From positions 372,001 to 436,000 of the forward strand of contig AP026540.1 in the NCBI GenBank assembly GCA_026075535.2: DNA of 64,000 bases, written 5' to 3'. Shown here piece by piece: positions 44,282-56,076 of this stretch. Positions within the stretch are counted from its first letter, which is position 1; the number at the start of each line of letters is the position of its first letter. A model generated the notes under the pieces. That model did no database searches. It was not told the origin of the DNA and saw only the letters and a program-made list of their open reading frames with translations. The position numbers and the translations under genes are program-made. This stretch comes from Tricholoma matsutake (lineage: Eukaryota; Basidiomycota; Agaricomycetes; Agaricales; Tricholomataceae).

Positions 44282-47200
44282 TTATTCGTCTTCGTTGAGG
44301 TCAGGAATGCCCTCATTGATGTCTCCATCAATGTCCGATGTTGTTCGAAGTTGTTCAAGCCGATGATCATCGATATCAAAGAAGTTTGGAGGAAGGGGAA
44401 TCGATTTCCATGCTAGATAGGGTAGAATTCGGAAAGCTGCTACTGGTCGATGAAGAACTGATCCATCGAGCTCGCAAAGAATATAAGCACCACTGTAGTT
44501 TCTTGCAATGACTATGAGTGGGCCGAGATATCAAGCTCGCATTTTTCGATTAAGAGCCTTTTCGATCTGTGTGTTTCGCATGAGTACGAGGTCACCTTTT
44601 TCGAAATGGTAGTCTCGAATTGTTCGCTTGTGAACTTCTTCGAAGCGTTTCGCAGCTTCTCATTGAGCGGTGTAGACTCTAGAGTAGAGTACCTCGAGAT
44701 TGGTCAAGCATTTCTGGAGTGCAATAGCACGTCGGGCGATGAGATTGGTGGAGGAGAGTATCGAATCGGGTGGTGGTTGTAGATATGTCACTTCTGAAAT
44801 GTCGAGAGGGATGAGTGGATGAGAACCTGTGATCACAAAATAGGGTGAACAGCCCATTCATTTTCGAACTGTTACCCATTCTGCCCAAAAGACCGAGTAG
44901 GTCCCAACTGACCATCGAGTTTGATCACCATCGATGGCCTTGTAGAGCAATTGTTGTACATCGAAGTGGGCTTGTTCGACGAGGCCATTGGCATGAGAAT
45001 TGTACCCACTTATCTGAATATGATTGATATGATATTGCTTCGACAAATACTCGAGAGCAGAAAGGAATGCTGCGCCGTTGTCAGTAATGATCTCATAAAG
45101 CGAGCCCCAACGACAAATGATTTCTTCGAAGATCCAATTGCCGATGGTCTTCGCTGTTTCATTGTGAAGCATCCTGAACTCCGGCCAGTACAATATTGAA
45201 CATCGACCTTGTACTATATAGCAATATCCACCGGAAGGCAGCATGTGCATTGTGTCGATATAGACTTTTCCGAATAGAGGAGTGGGTGTGGCGACGATTG
45301 GTGGAATAAGAAGATTTCGTGTTTGTCGCAACTGACAGTAGTGGCACGTTTGGATGTACCATGCAATATCGGCTTTCAGGTTGGGCCACCAGAATCGTAG
45401 TGTGACATGAGACTTCATGGCAAAGATCATTTTGTGGCCGATATGGTCATGCGACGACCTGATAATATTGATGCGACACTCTGGAATCACGACAATCTTG
45501 TGTTCGCTGTGATGATCTTTTCACCATAGTTTGCCGGAATCTATGAAGAACGCGGTGCAATATCGCACGAAGGTAGCGTACTCTGTGTCTGATAGATGTG
45601 GGGGTCGCACCATATCATCTAACCATTGATGAACAAGCAGTAATCGTTTGTCTTCTTTCTTTGATTTGTCCGATCTAGGTATGTCTTTGTACAAAAGGTC
45701 CTTCCCCTTACTGAAATCCGAAGCTTGGGTGAAAGTGGGATAAGTCATGTGAGAGGGGAATGGTCGAATCAAGATTGGGTTGATTTGGTGAACGAAACCG
45801 TGTAGTTTGTCGATCCAGTCGCTGAATTCTTCTTATACTTCGACATTGTCATCTTCGGTTTGTCGAGGATGTCGTGAAAGGCCGTCTGGCCCATGGTGCA
45901 TACCTGCGACATGAACTAGCATGAAGTGGAACGTTAGAATGGAGACTATCCATCAGTTTATGCTAGCGCTAGGCGTGATATTGGGATTTGAGAGCATGCC
46001 TTTAATATACCTTGCATCGACCTCAACGATAAGGTTTTGTACCCCTATCAAGTATAAACGAAGTGCCCCAAGGGCTCGATATAGACCATAAAGCTCGAGT
46101 TTCGGTTGCGAAAACTGCGATTCGTGGTCATTGAGCATGATCGAGCCAAATTGACTGTAATATCACTTTCGAGGGTTATCGTGGTCGCATTGCGTTAGGA
46201 AATAGCCGATGGCGATGCTTGATGTATCGACTGTGAGGATTACTGGGGTGTTTGAGGTATAGTCAATGGCTCAAATCGCTGGCGAGTTTAGGAGCACATG
46301 CTTGAGATCTTCTTGCACTGCTACCTGAGATGGGCCGAATTCAAAGGGCACATCTTTTCAAGTAAGATTGATTAGCGGAGCTGCTCGATGTGCGAAACTC
46401 TGGATAAAAATTTGACAAACTCCAATTGTTCCTAAGAACACCTTAACTTCTGTGAGTGTACAACATGGACCCCATTTTTGGATCTTATCGATATGCATCG
46501 GGTCAGCCATTCAGCCTTGAATATTGCATCGATGACCTAAAATGATTATCTCGGGGACACATGCAAATAATTTTGGTCCAGAGAACGTCCCACCACAATA
46601 CTTCATGTGCTGGACGATGCGATTTAGGTTCTCAAAATGCTCCCACACAAATAGTCGAATGCCTGAGTTGTTGACGATCGTTTCATAAGACCCACCGATT
46701 GTTCGATATTCCAATTTCGGACCCTTCACTGGTGTGTCATCAATATAAGGGATCATGATGTGAGGGACCTCGGGTTGTAGGATGAAAGTTACGTCGTCGT
46801 GTAGGATCGGAACTGAGTTTGTCCAACCCATCAGTAGGGTGATGATTTGAAGTGTGCCGAATGGTGTCTGGAAAGTCATTAGATCTTGAGAGGATTCAGA
46901 TACGAGCCTTTCATCAAATGCAACATATAAATGCAACATTCCACCACAAGCACATCCTCCAAACTGTTCAGCTAAATGCTCGGGGATTGGGATGACACCT
47001 AAGTGCTGAATTGTAACTTGGTTTAGCGGCTCGAGGCTGTGGATTATTCGGAGCAATTTTGCGTCTTTCTTCACAATGCAAAACCATTGCGATTGGTATG
47101 ACAAGTTCGATGACTCGTAGACTCCTGCTTCGATCTTCTTTTTCAGCATCTCGCAAATTTGTTCATACAAACCAGGCAGTATGGGGATATTGCATTTGAC

Positions 47201-48352
47201 CCAAGGGGTATGTGGGACGACTGGGAACTCAATAGGGGGGAAGAAATCGGGTTGAAACCTTCCTTGTTCATTTTCAGTCCATGCGAACCCTGCTTGCTGG
47301 TTTCGAATGAAGTCATGCATGAGGTCTCATTCTTGAGGCCATAAGAAATCTCCTGGATGATTTCGATCGATGATGTTTTTGTGTTCGAGGTTATATCGAG
47401 GAGTTGGTTTGAATATTGGAGGATGGGGATTTAGTGGAGGCATGTCTTTGAGGGGATCGCCCTCGATGCGTCAAATAATTCTAAAATGATCGGGTAGTCC
47501 GGCTACAATTGGACAGACCTTCTGTGCGACTGGTTTATACTTTTTCTTCATCGATAAATAACTAGACTGTGGATTGTCGGAAATAACTGAGGAAGGGGAA
47601 ACTGACGATGAAGAAGGTCGCATAGGTATAAACACCATCAAGGTGTTTCGAGGAACGTGGAACTCGTTGCACACAGATAAATATAAGTTGGAAAGCATCG
47701 CCGATAATTCTTTGGAGGAAGCAAAGTTCCTTTCATGTGGTGGCAAGTAGGCATTCTCCCTGACCGACACATATGGGTGTACCAAGGTTTGCATTGGGGG
47801 TATGGTGGTCGATGGCAAAGTGGTCGGTGTTGATGTTGGAGCGGTAGTTGAAGTCAAAGGGTTGACCATTGTTGATGAAGATGTTGAAGGTGGTGGGACT
47901 GTACCAGTAGACGTTGACGATGCAGGGATGGGAGTTGTCATGGCTGGAACCAAATTTCGAACCTCTTTGTTCGCACGTGAAAATGGTCGACCACTTCGAA
48001 GCGTGAATATTTCGCGCTCGAGAGCCGCTATTCTATCTTCGGAGTCAGCTGTCAACGTTGAGTTATGATAAATGCCTTTCGTCTCCAATCCTGTTATAGA
48101 AATGGCGTCGGACTCTGTTATCGAAGTGATCGCAGCCGAGGTTGAACTAGTCGAAGTCGAAGGTGCCGATGGTGCGATGTTGAATAAAAGTGTTGCTACT
48201 GGGGTTGTGTCTGGGTTGCATTTCCACCATTCATCGATGCGTTCCTTGATAAACCTGCCAGGGATACTTCAAGGGGTGAATTGTCCGTTAGGAAGTACGA
48301 TCTTTCCTTCCGCATTTCGCTTACACTTCCCTTCGTTCAGGTACAACTGAGA
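44282..48352 (-). pseudogene. pol: Old gypsy pol, heavily TGA-mutated
   Basis: Recognisable in order on the minus strand: Ser/Thr/Pro-rich part with SEDRIAALEREIFTLRSGRP (about 48040). RT follows with NLSYQSQWFCIVKK, HLYVAFDERLV and YIDD in IPYIDDTPVKGP (46770-46740). RNase H has QPKLELYGLYRALGALRLYL and VDARYIKGMLSNPN (46110-45960). Integrase has HDHIGHKMIF, CHYCQLRQTR, VYIDTMHMLP, TDNGAAF and SGYNSHANGLVEQ (45490-44940). The C-terminal domain is EKGDLVLMRNTQIEKALNRK. Stops I could place by continuity: QE*DLM, QG*MAD, LT*KDV, AI*AID, RK*YYS, IN*WIV, LW*KDH, RK*MGC, AQ*EAA and RA*YLG, all TGA, plus EV*EEF (TAA). Few or no frameshifts are needed. Confidence 0.8.
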
Positions 48353-49495
48353 AACCATACAGTCAGGGATAAAATGTCCGGATAAACTGCAAAATATGCA
48401 AAGGAGTGTGTCGATATGTGCCTGTCTGTCTGCCGAATTAGTGCGAGGATTTTTAGTACCTGCGATATGCGTAGCGATGGTGCTAGCAAATCATTCGAAC
48501 ATTGCATTTAGATCTTCGGTTTTGATTGTAATAGTTCCTGGTGACGAGGTGCCCATATTTCCGACGTTCGATGTCAAGTGCAATGAAGAGGTCGATTGGT
48601 GGATTACTGAGTTCGATGTGTTGGAGCCTGCTAGAACGAATTTTGCTGTGTCGTGAATGTCATTGAGTGGATACGGATTGTCGGGATAATGGTCGGGGAA
48701 TTTGAGTTCGAGTCGTCGAGCAATTTGAGTCCATAAGCCGGGTTGGAATCCTCGAACATAAGCTCTGCTTTGCTCAGCTTCCAAGATCCTATTCTTTGCT
48801 CACAAAAAGCGAGTAATGTTGTAGAACATGCGATAATACATTCCTAGATTGCTCGCGTCAAATATCCCAATGCATAGCTGTTCTCCCACTAATTTGTCCA
48901 TGTCTGATATGCTCCACTTGTGATTGTCTTCTGAGCTGGGATAGAGTTTGTGTACTGCTGTTCTAAATTCATTGAATGATGTGCCGGGTTGATACTCTGG
49001 AAGTGATTCCCAGAGTTCTGATGAGTCAATGTCGAGGTAGCGACAAGTGTGTTTCTTCATGAGATTCAATTCAGTAATGCCGCAGGTCAGGAATAATAGT
49101 TCAAGCTCTTTGAAGTATTGTCGAAGCTCTCGAGGCTGAGTTGGGTCGAATTTTGGAGCAGTCGAGTGCCCACGAGCTGGCATCGTAGTTTGGGTAGTCA
49201 TGAATGTGATGACTCTAGGGGTAGGGGTTAAGACTTGTGTAATAGATGGTAGTGGTGTTGAAGTTGTTGGAAGGATAAATGAAGAGGTCGATGATGATGA
49301 TGAAGAAGTAGATGATGATGTGGAAGGTGATGATATAGGTGAAGGAAATAGTCTATGATGAGTAGATTCTGCTTCGGAAACTGGAATTAGAATATCTCCT
49401 GATTGTTCAAGAGATTTGAAGGCATGGCAAGTATCGATGCGAAGGGTTCTCGCTTGTGTTGGGCTAAGCCGAGGAAGTCGAGGTTGGTCCGACAA
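48353..49495 (-). pseudogene. gag: Old gypsy gag
   Basis: The frame opens near 49495 (a TTG, no ATG) with PRLSPTQARTLRIDTCHAFK, a Ser/Thr-rich stretch, then the gag core FDPTQPRELRQYFKELELLF and HKLYPSSEDNHKWSISDMDK. It continues past TGA (FL*AKN) with ILEAEQSRAYVRGFQPGLW and past a second TGA (MFE*FAS) to a CCHC zinc knuckle C-IF-C-SLSG-H-FIPD-C near 48370-48410. A third TGA (TP*SIPG) lies at the gag/pol transition. All three replace an expected Arg. Confidence 0.7.
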
Positions 49496-49510
49496 TGAAA
49501 TGATTCAGAC

Positions 49511-49529
49511 ACCCTCGCGGTGGGCTCCA
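49511..49529 (-). promoter_or_regulatory. Primer-binding site of the old gypsy element
   Basis: The plus strand reads ACCCTCGCGGTGGGCTCCA, which looks like a tRNA 3' end: T-stem CTCGC, acceptor strand GGTGGGC, discriminator T, then CCA. The minus strand is therefore complementary to that tRNA. It lies 4 nt from the LTR end (49534). The tRNA identity was not determined; a U discriminator would suit tRNA-Cys among others. Confidence 0.6.
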
Positions 49530-49533
49530 AAAA

Positions 49534-50719
49534 TGATGATGCTCAACCCGGGAAACCCACCAGAACTGCCGATGAGGCAATCAATGATGTTTGCGATGAG
49601 TCAGAGGAGGGTTGCAAGATGTTCCAAAAGTTTGTGGTCAAACCTCTGAGAAGATTACTAGTTAACACTAGTCGTGAACGTAGTGTTATGAGAGACGAAG
49701 GCGTTTGTCATGGTCCAATTGAGTATCGATCGATATCGAGGGTGATCGACGAGATCAATGGTGAACGAGTTTTATCATTGATGGTCGTTATGTGAATTAT
49801 GGGGACCTTTTGATAGGTCGATGGTATATGAAGGGTGCGGCAAACTGCTATGAAGTGTTGGAAGGGTTGCTAGAACTAATGACGAGAGGATCGAGGGAGG
49901 ATCGAGGATGCGACGATTGCAGAGGTTTCTTGTCAATCGAGAAAACCCGCAGAGACTTAGATTGTTTTAAAAAGTTGATCAGATGCTTAGAACTGTATAT
50001 GAGACAATATGTGAAGACAATTTCTTGTTATTTTCAAGTAGATACTACAGAGTTTTATATGTTTTAAAGAAACTTCCTAAAATGGAATGAGAAACATGTG
50101 TAGAACATGAGGCAAAAAATATGAGTTAAGGCACAAGGCCTTAAAGGAGACTGGAATCTGAACAAGAAAGATATATATATCATATGATGAAAGAGTAATA
50201 AAGGGAAAGAACTAAAAGAGACTGTCCTTTGTGTATAAACTGTGCTAAGTCTTGCAATAATGTGTCCAGCGGGTTCTGTGCGCGATAGGGACTTGGAATG
50301 AAGCTGACCTATGATCAGCAGGTTTGAACACGAGTTGGAATATGTCCTAGTGCATGGTCTTCCACCATTTAGATAATGAAGGCGGCACCCAATGTTGCTC
50401 GTAGTTTCTTGATATCGATCGATGATGCTCGACAATGGTCGATGATGGTTGATCGCGGTTGTGGCTTGTTCAAAGTTGGTCGGGGATGTTTGGTGGTCAT
50501 GTAGGGGAATCTTAGGGACTTTTGGGGTAGTCCTAAGGTTGTGCGATGTGGTCTTTTGATACTATTGATGTTGCTGGTGATGTTTCGATGCAGTCAATAT
50601 CATATCGCGATTGATAGAGTGTGTCGTGCTGCGTCTGGGACGTCGTAGGAGTTAGCCGATGTGATTAGAATGATGCTAAAGTGTTGAATCAGTCATTGAG
50701 CCGAGCAGACAACCTATCA
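49534..50719 (-). repeat. Gypsy 5' LTR (right copy)
   Basis: 1186 bp direct repeat of 41257-42432, followed by ATGT (50720-50723), which matches the sequence before the left LTR. Confidence 0.88.
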
Positions 50720-50723
50720 ATGT

Positions 50724-51014
50724 GGGTGGACATAAGCTGACAGTGATGGGAGAAATTGATGGCCTTGATGGTGACAGTAGCCGATGACACTGATGGCAGG
50801 TACTGATGTCTGGCACATGCTGTAGATGTCTTGGAGGAGTCTACACTATATTTATTCAAGGTTTATCAGAGGAGGGCCATACACATTTAATTCCCTCTTA
50901 TTAGAGGACCTCATATGTAGCTCCAACTCTAATAAGAGGTGATTGGTGGGATTATCAGGTGTAGGAAAGACTCCTATTACAGTTGCTAGTCCTCAGATAA
51001 TCATAGTAATAATG
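50724..51014. other. Unassigned flank
   Basis: No gene seen. The sequence has GGTGACAGTAGCCGATGACA-type simple motifs. Confidence 0.3.
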
Positions 51015-54000
51015 CTATTTGTCCAAGTTCAGCTGATGTGCACATGGTGCTGTCTTTACTGGAAAGTACTTTGCATACTTTGTGAACGCTGCTTGGGCAC
51101 TCATTCCATAGTCCACTTTACCCAAGTCCCCTGCTTCAACAGCTTCTCCAATTGTTGCATACCCTGTCTCTGATGTCTGGTACATGGTTGCCTGCTTGAA
51201 GTACACCAGGCTTCCTTGACTGCATTCATCACCTGCTGTGATAGGCATGGAGTTTGCAGGAGTTGGTTGCTGCAGACCATCTGTTGCCAGGAACTGAATA
51301 GCTGGGGTGCAGTAAGATGGGTAAAAAAAACCCTTTGGGAGACCTACCATGAATGTCAATGTTGAAGTGGTATAGGAGGGAGGATGGGTATAGAAGGAGC
51401 ACCCAGGGTGGGAGCTCAATCACAACCCCTGCCTCCCAGATGACAAGCCAGGACCTCATTGTGTGGTTGAAGTTCGCTGAAAACCCCGTGAGCAAACTGT
51501 CTCCGAAAGAAAGGTGCACTGACTGCCAGGAAGCTCGTAGACCAGCAGGGTGCAGATGCCCACTATGTTTTTTTGGTCTGCATGGGGGCCACAGTGTATT
51601 TGCACCTGATTTGGGAAGGAGGCATTTATGCACAGGTTCCAATACATGCTAAAGAGAGGCACAATGCCCCTCTTCTTGTACCAACTGGAGGATTCATCAA
51701 AGCACTTGGCAACCCCAGGAAAAACCTGCCACATGACCTGCTCCACCCACCTGCTGTGTGGGCATCAGAAAGAGAGGAGCCAAGTGCTCCAATGGCTCAC
51801 TTTATCCGAATTATCATGGGCGCCTTCATGAAGACTTCAACTTTTGCAAGGTTGTTTTTGTGGAATGCGGTGAGATCAGCGCTCTAAAATCCTGGGGGTG
51901 TCAGAAGACCCCCTTGGGCTTCAGGATGGATGGGCTTACCTGTTGGTACTGTCGCTGGTGCCCAATAATACAGGGGAAGTGGGGCCCACAGGGCCCAAGC
52001 TTGCACTTCTTCTCAAGTGATTGGTCCATGAGGGTATCGCTGAGTAGGGCCTGTGTTGCTTTGGAGAGCTCACTGGCCTGAGAGCAGAGCCACTGGCTCC
52101 AAAGGAGCGGTAGGTGAACACACAGCCATCGGCATCCACAAGGAAGGTCCCCCGCTCTTTCGGAACACTTTCCCTGTGATCAGTGGGGTTTCCACACACA
52201 AGGGCTCTACTTACCTGGGGGGCACCGGGTAGGGGATGGGGAAGAACACCCGCAGTAGCTGCAGGATCTCTCCACTTTCATACAACCCCCTGAGCTCTTC
52301 CTGTATTTTTTTCGGTGGAGCCCGACCTTGCCAACCTGATGAAGATGTGGAGCTGTGCTGCTGCATTGAGAACTCATCTGAGCACACCGCCTCTCCCTCT
52401 CGGAAGGTCTGCTCATGAAGCCGGCACATTCTGCCCTCACTCATGCCTGCCTTCTGCTCCTGCTTCTCTCTCCCTGCCCTGAGCCTCTTTGACCCAAGGC
52501 CCCTCTTCCTGACCCTTTTTCTCATGGGGGCAGCCACTTCCAGGGGCTGAGTCACCTTGATTGAAGCTGGTGCAGTCTTTCGTCGCTTCTTTGGCACTGG
52601 AGCAGGCACTGGAGCAAGCAGCTTGGGGGACTGCTGGGCTGTGGACAGAGGGGCACATGGTGATCCATAGCTGTCTTGCTCTTAGCAAAGGGGTGAAAGG
52701 AGATAAAGGAAGCCTGAGTTGCTCACATCCACAATCCACCGGCATTCCCCCCCATCTCATGCGCACGCTTCTGGCTCTCCACCTGGAAAGCTGGGGGATT
52801 GAGTTCACTGAGGTTTGAATTATAAATGCAGGGGAGGGCTTCTTCCACCAGCTGCCAGTTTTGAGGCTTGAGCATAGTGGACTCTGGGGCGAAACAGCTG
52901 CCTTTCAAAGCTCCTTCCTGAAGCAGGGTCCCAAGTTGGAGGCCAGAGGATTGAAGTGCCAGGAAATCATCTTTAATCTTGCAGTCACAAGCCTTGATCA
53001 TGGCTGCACAAGAAAGCAGTTCATTGCAGGCAACATAGTCACTGAGAAGCATTTGTAGGCGACAGGGTGTGGCATAGAGGAGGGGAGGGGGGCTGTAGGA
53101 GATTCAGCGAGGGAAACAGACTCAACCACTGTAGACCTGCACACACCTCATCTGATTTAACAGCAGTGTTCTCTCTGGAGTAGGGTCAAGTGCGGGAGGT
53201 GATGCAGTGCTTGTGAAAGGGGGGGATGATGGAGTCAAGGAGGAGGATGCTGCCCTTGTGGCACCATCCCGGCAGAGATGAGAAGATGGTGGTGGTAGTG
53301 AAAAGAGAGGTGGGGAAGATGGTGAGGCCCCCACATCATGAAGCTCAGCAATGAGGAGCATGCATGGCGATTTGGCAGGGGATGGTGTTTGTAGGATAAA
53401 CAAAAGAAATCATGTTATATAAGTGGGTACATTCGATACATGATCACGATGCAAAACAGTCACAGTTCTTCAAATCAGCAAAAATGTCACCTGATGCTTT
53501 GTTGGGTCAAATAAGATGGGTGTACACCAGGCCATTGTCTGGAAATTTGTGTTGGATATCCTTCCAACAGCGAGGCTTTGCTGGTCAAAACCCTCTGAGT
53601 GACGCATGAGTGAGACAAGTAAGACAAGTAAGATGGAGCATCAAGCTTCAAGTTCAAGAGTTGGGTTAGTACTTATATGGCCATATGTCACATGACACAA
53701 GCTCAAAAGTGTGCATGCACACTTTTGCTCAAGGTTACATCATCAAGGTTACATCATCAATCAAGACTCTCAATCTGGAAAAAAATAAACATTCTGAGTC
53801 AGTGAGTTATTTCAGGTCACTGTGAGCTGAATGACTTTTCACCTCTCTATTTTCAAAGAATATGTGAATGGTACATGTTGACTGTCTCTAATGTGTCCGA
53901 GTCCAAATCCTCCTGCCAGGATTCTGCATCCGAAAGCTCTTCATCAGAGGTCCCTCCTAGCAGTTCATTTTCTAAAATTGATCATATATACAAGTATCAC

Positions 54001-54722
54001 CCTCCTCCAAGACAACAGACAAAGAGACACACTGCATCTATACAGGAGGCTAGGGGTTGTCCAAATTGAGACAGCTAAAATAAAATTCAAGCAGAAAAAA
54101 TGACTTCAGCATGCCAAACTAAGCCCAACTTAGACAGGGCTCAACCCTTCTCCCCTCAGCTGTATGGGTGGTAGTACCCAGAGGTGTAGCCAAATGATCT
54201 GTCACCTGGTGGGAGTTCTTGGCTGGTACTGCTAGCACTTGCATGAAATGGTCCTGGATTCTGGTAAATGAACCCATCCTCTGCCAACCATTGTTGGTAC
54301 TTAGGATCAACATCAGCAGGCATGAAGCTGGGGGTGTAGCTGGGGCATATTGTATAGTTGGCCGCACCATACACATTTGAAAGAAATGGTGCCTCCCCAG
54401 GATTGGAAGGCATTCCTGGGATGTCACCTCGCAAAGTCATGGCAGGGTCAAATGGAGCCTGCCCACTATCAGAGAAAGGCTCTGCGCAGCTGTCTGGCTG
54501 CTCGGTGGGAACAGGAGCTGGCTGGGAGGATGGGCCCATTGAAGGGACAACAGCTGGGCCTGGTTCATCCCTGCTGTATCCCATGTTCCAGATTCTCCTT
54601 TGTGTCATCTCCTCTTCTGGGTCATCCCAAAGAGCCCTCAGCTGCTCAGTTAGCACATGTTGCTTGTTCTTCCATTTATCACCACTAAGGTAAGTCGAGG
54701 GCTTTCCCCTTTTACTCATCAC
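51015..54722 (-). pseudogene. Dioxygenase-like Agaricomycete protein, degraded multi-exon gene
   Basis: Start near 54722 (MSKRGKPSTYLSGDKWKNKQ). A Pro/Ser-rich first exon runs to about 54156. Later exons hold Cys-poor linkers, a basic region (RKRVRKRGLGSKRL, about 52490), PPKKIQEELRGLYESGEILQ and FFPIPYPVPP (about 52320-52215), then VDADGCVFTYRSFGASG. The conserved core at 51746-51040 reads MYWNLCINASFPNQ, IHCGPHADQKNIVGIC, SWLVIWEAGVVIELPPWVLL and YPSSLLYHFNID, then VYFKQATMYQTSETGYATI. The H-x-D (HAD) followed by a later His (YHFNID) fits the iron ligands of a 2OG-Fe(II) dioxygenase. Fungal TET/JBP-type expansions are one possibility, but this is inference. Several frame changes (near 52090, 51800 and 51480) suggest decay. 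Confidence 0.45.
53410..54155. other. Intron or decayed part of the dioxygenase-like gene
   Basis: No coding similarity recognised between the first exon and 53403. AAAAGTGTGCATGCACACTTTTG (53706-53728) contains an imperfect palindrome, with GGTTACATCATCAA repeated just after it. Confidence 0.3.
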
Positions 54723-55173
54723 TTGAAGAGCAATAGCACTGCAGAAACAATCATCTGACCTTGAAATTCTCTATTCGAAAGTCTATACTGCTCGACTCAA
54801 AGCTGTGAAACATTTCGAAGTCATTCACAAATGAACGATGCACGACTACAACTTCGAAAAAGGTGACCTGGTCCTACTTCGCAACATGCAAATCGAGGGA
54901 TCCCTCAATTGCAAGATGCGACCTCAATATTTAGGTCCACTCATTGTCATTGACTGAAACTATGGAGGAGCCTACATCATCTGCAAACTCAATGGATCAG
55001 TATTTCATTGACCAGTCAAAGCCTTCCAACTCCTTCCCTATTTTGCACGAAAATCAATTCCCCTGCTGCCAAACTTCCTTGATATCGACTCCAAATGACT
55101 CAAAAAATTTCGAAACACTTCAAACATCGATGAAGATATTCCTGAAGACCTTCTGGACTTTGAAGACAAATAA
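54723..55173 (+). pseudogene. pol: Gypsy integrase C-terminus (second copy of the large family)
   Basis: The plus-strand frame RAIALQKQSSDLEILYSKVY ... FEKGDLVLLRNMQIEGSLNC ... LLDFEDK ends at TAA 55171-55173. It matches the end of pol in the 41-50 kb element domain for domain. Four in-frame TGA codons (HK*TMH, ID*NYG, FH*PVK, SK*LKK) all sit where the sister copy has Arg, either at the same column or adjacent to it. The element is truncated on the left exactly where the dioxygenase-like gene begins on the other strand. Confidence 0.75.
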
Positions 55174-55427
55174 TTATCCCCTTTCTTTGTTTGCGATCAC
55201 TTTCCTATGACCTCAATTTCTTTTAGTGTACAATACAAGTCATGATATTGCATTATAGCGTGGTCGTGCAAACTCCAAAAGGGTTTTTTGGCCATGATGA
55301 TCTACTGAGCCTTTCCCTTATTTCTTTTTTTATTTTTCTTCTTTCTTTTCCTTCTTACCTTTCTTATCACTACTTTTGAGACTCACAAAAAATCTAAATT
55401 ATACAACAGAAAGAATGACAAAATCTT

Positions 55428-55928
55428 CTATTCTTCCAACATCTCCTCCACCACTTCTATCTGCCTGCACAAGACTTCCATCTCGACCTTCAACTCTGCC
55501 AACCTCGTCGCCAGGAATTGACAACAAGTCACGACCTCCTCATTGACATCCTCACCCTCTTTGAAACTATGCAATACTTTTGCTTTTGCCTTTCCCTTTC
55601 CCTTCAACAACCTCTTTTTCTCCTTTGGTGGTTTCAAAGGGCCTGCAACCAGTTTGATGTCGGTGATGAGACCCACAACGCGAACCTCATCAGCAACTTG
55701 CTGCACAGTCGAGTTGCATTCCTTGCCCAAGTCATGTGCCAATTCATCATATTCTGCCTGGACATATTGCATTAGAATCCAAATATCGAATAAGAATCAA
55801 AAACTTACCATCTTCTCACAAAACCCTCTCCCCCACACTTCAAAGTCGAGGTCTTCTGCAACACTGCTATCTGGCATCGATTCGGCATATTCGAGGACTT
55901 CAGTATTGAGTTCAGCGAGGAGAGACAT
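55428..55928 (-). CDS. Antisense gene of the gypsy family, copy 2, open
   Basis: On the strand opposite to pol, starting 149 bp inside the 3' LTR as in copy 1. Exon 1 is 55809-55928 (120 nt, MSLLAELNTEVLEYAESMPD to EDLDFEVWGRGFCEKM). Intron 55758-55808 is 51 nt (GTAAGT...TCCAG). Exon 2 is 55428-55757 (AEYDELAHDLGKECNSTVQQ...). The product would be 149 aa with no stop. Copy 1 has the same exon-1 length, intron length and splice position. This copy lacks the Cys-rich segment of copy 1 but keeps the Lys-rich KGKGKAKAK stretch and a C-terminal helix (LATRLAELKVEMEVLCRQIE). Function unknown. It is open although the neighbouring sense pol carries four TGAs. Confidence 0.6.
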
Positions 55929-56076
55929 AATGAAAAGCTAGTATTGAGAGTTTAAAGGTTGAGGAAGGAGAACGAGAAGTTTTTGAGTTTTGTTTACAGC
56001 TTCAACATGATCACACATTTTGCATGTGACTCCAATCAGCTGACTGGGACAGTCAGGATTTCAGTAAGGGGGAGGA

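Larger units (their letters stand above)
41257..50719 (-). mobile_element. Old full-length Ty3/Gypsy element with 1.2-kb LTRs and an antisense gene
   Basis: A 9.46-kb element read on the minus strand: 5' LTR 49534-50719, primer-binding site 49511-49529, gag-like 48353-49495, pol 44282-48352, an antisense gene (plus strand) 42582-43958, polypurine tract about 42433-42445 and 3' LTR 41257-42432. The flanks carry ATGT on both sides (41253-41256 and 50720-50723). Both gag and pol carry many in-frame TGA codons (I placed about 14) plus one TAA. The LTRs have diverged, mostly by transitions. It is therefore old and non-functional in sense. The same family is seen at 54723-57116 and, as an LTR fragment, at 7712-8192. 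Confidence 0.85.

Noticed and set aside
41515..50067. Paired 91-codon frames at 41515-41790 and 49792-50067 that look like a duplicated gene
   Set aside because: They lie at the same place in the two LTRs of one element; the conservation is that of the LTR, and no family is recognised.
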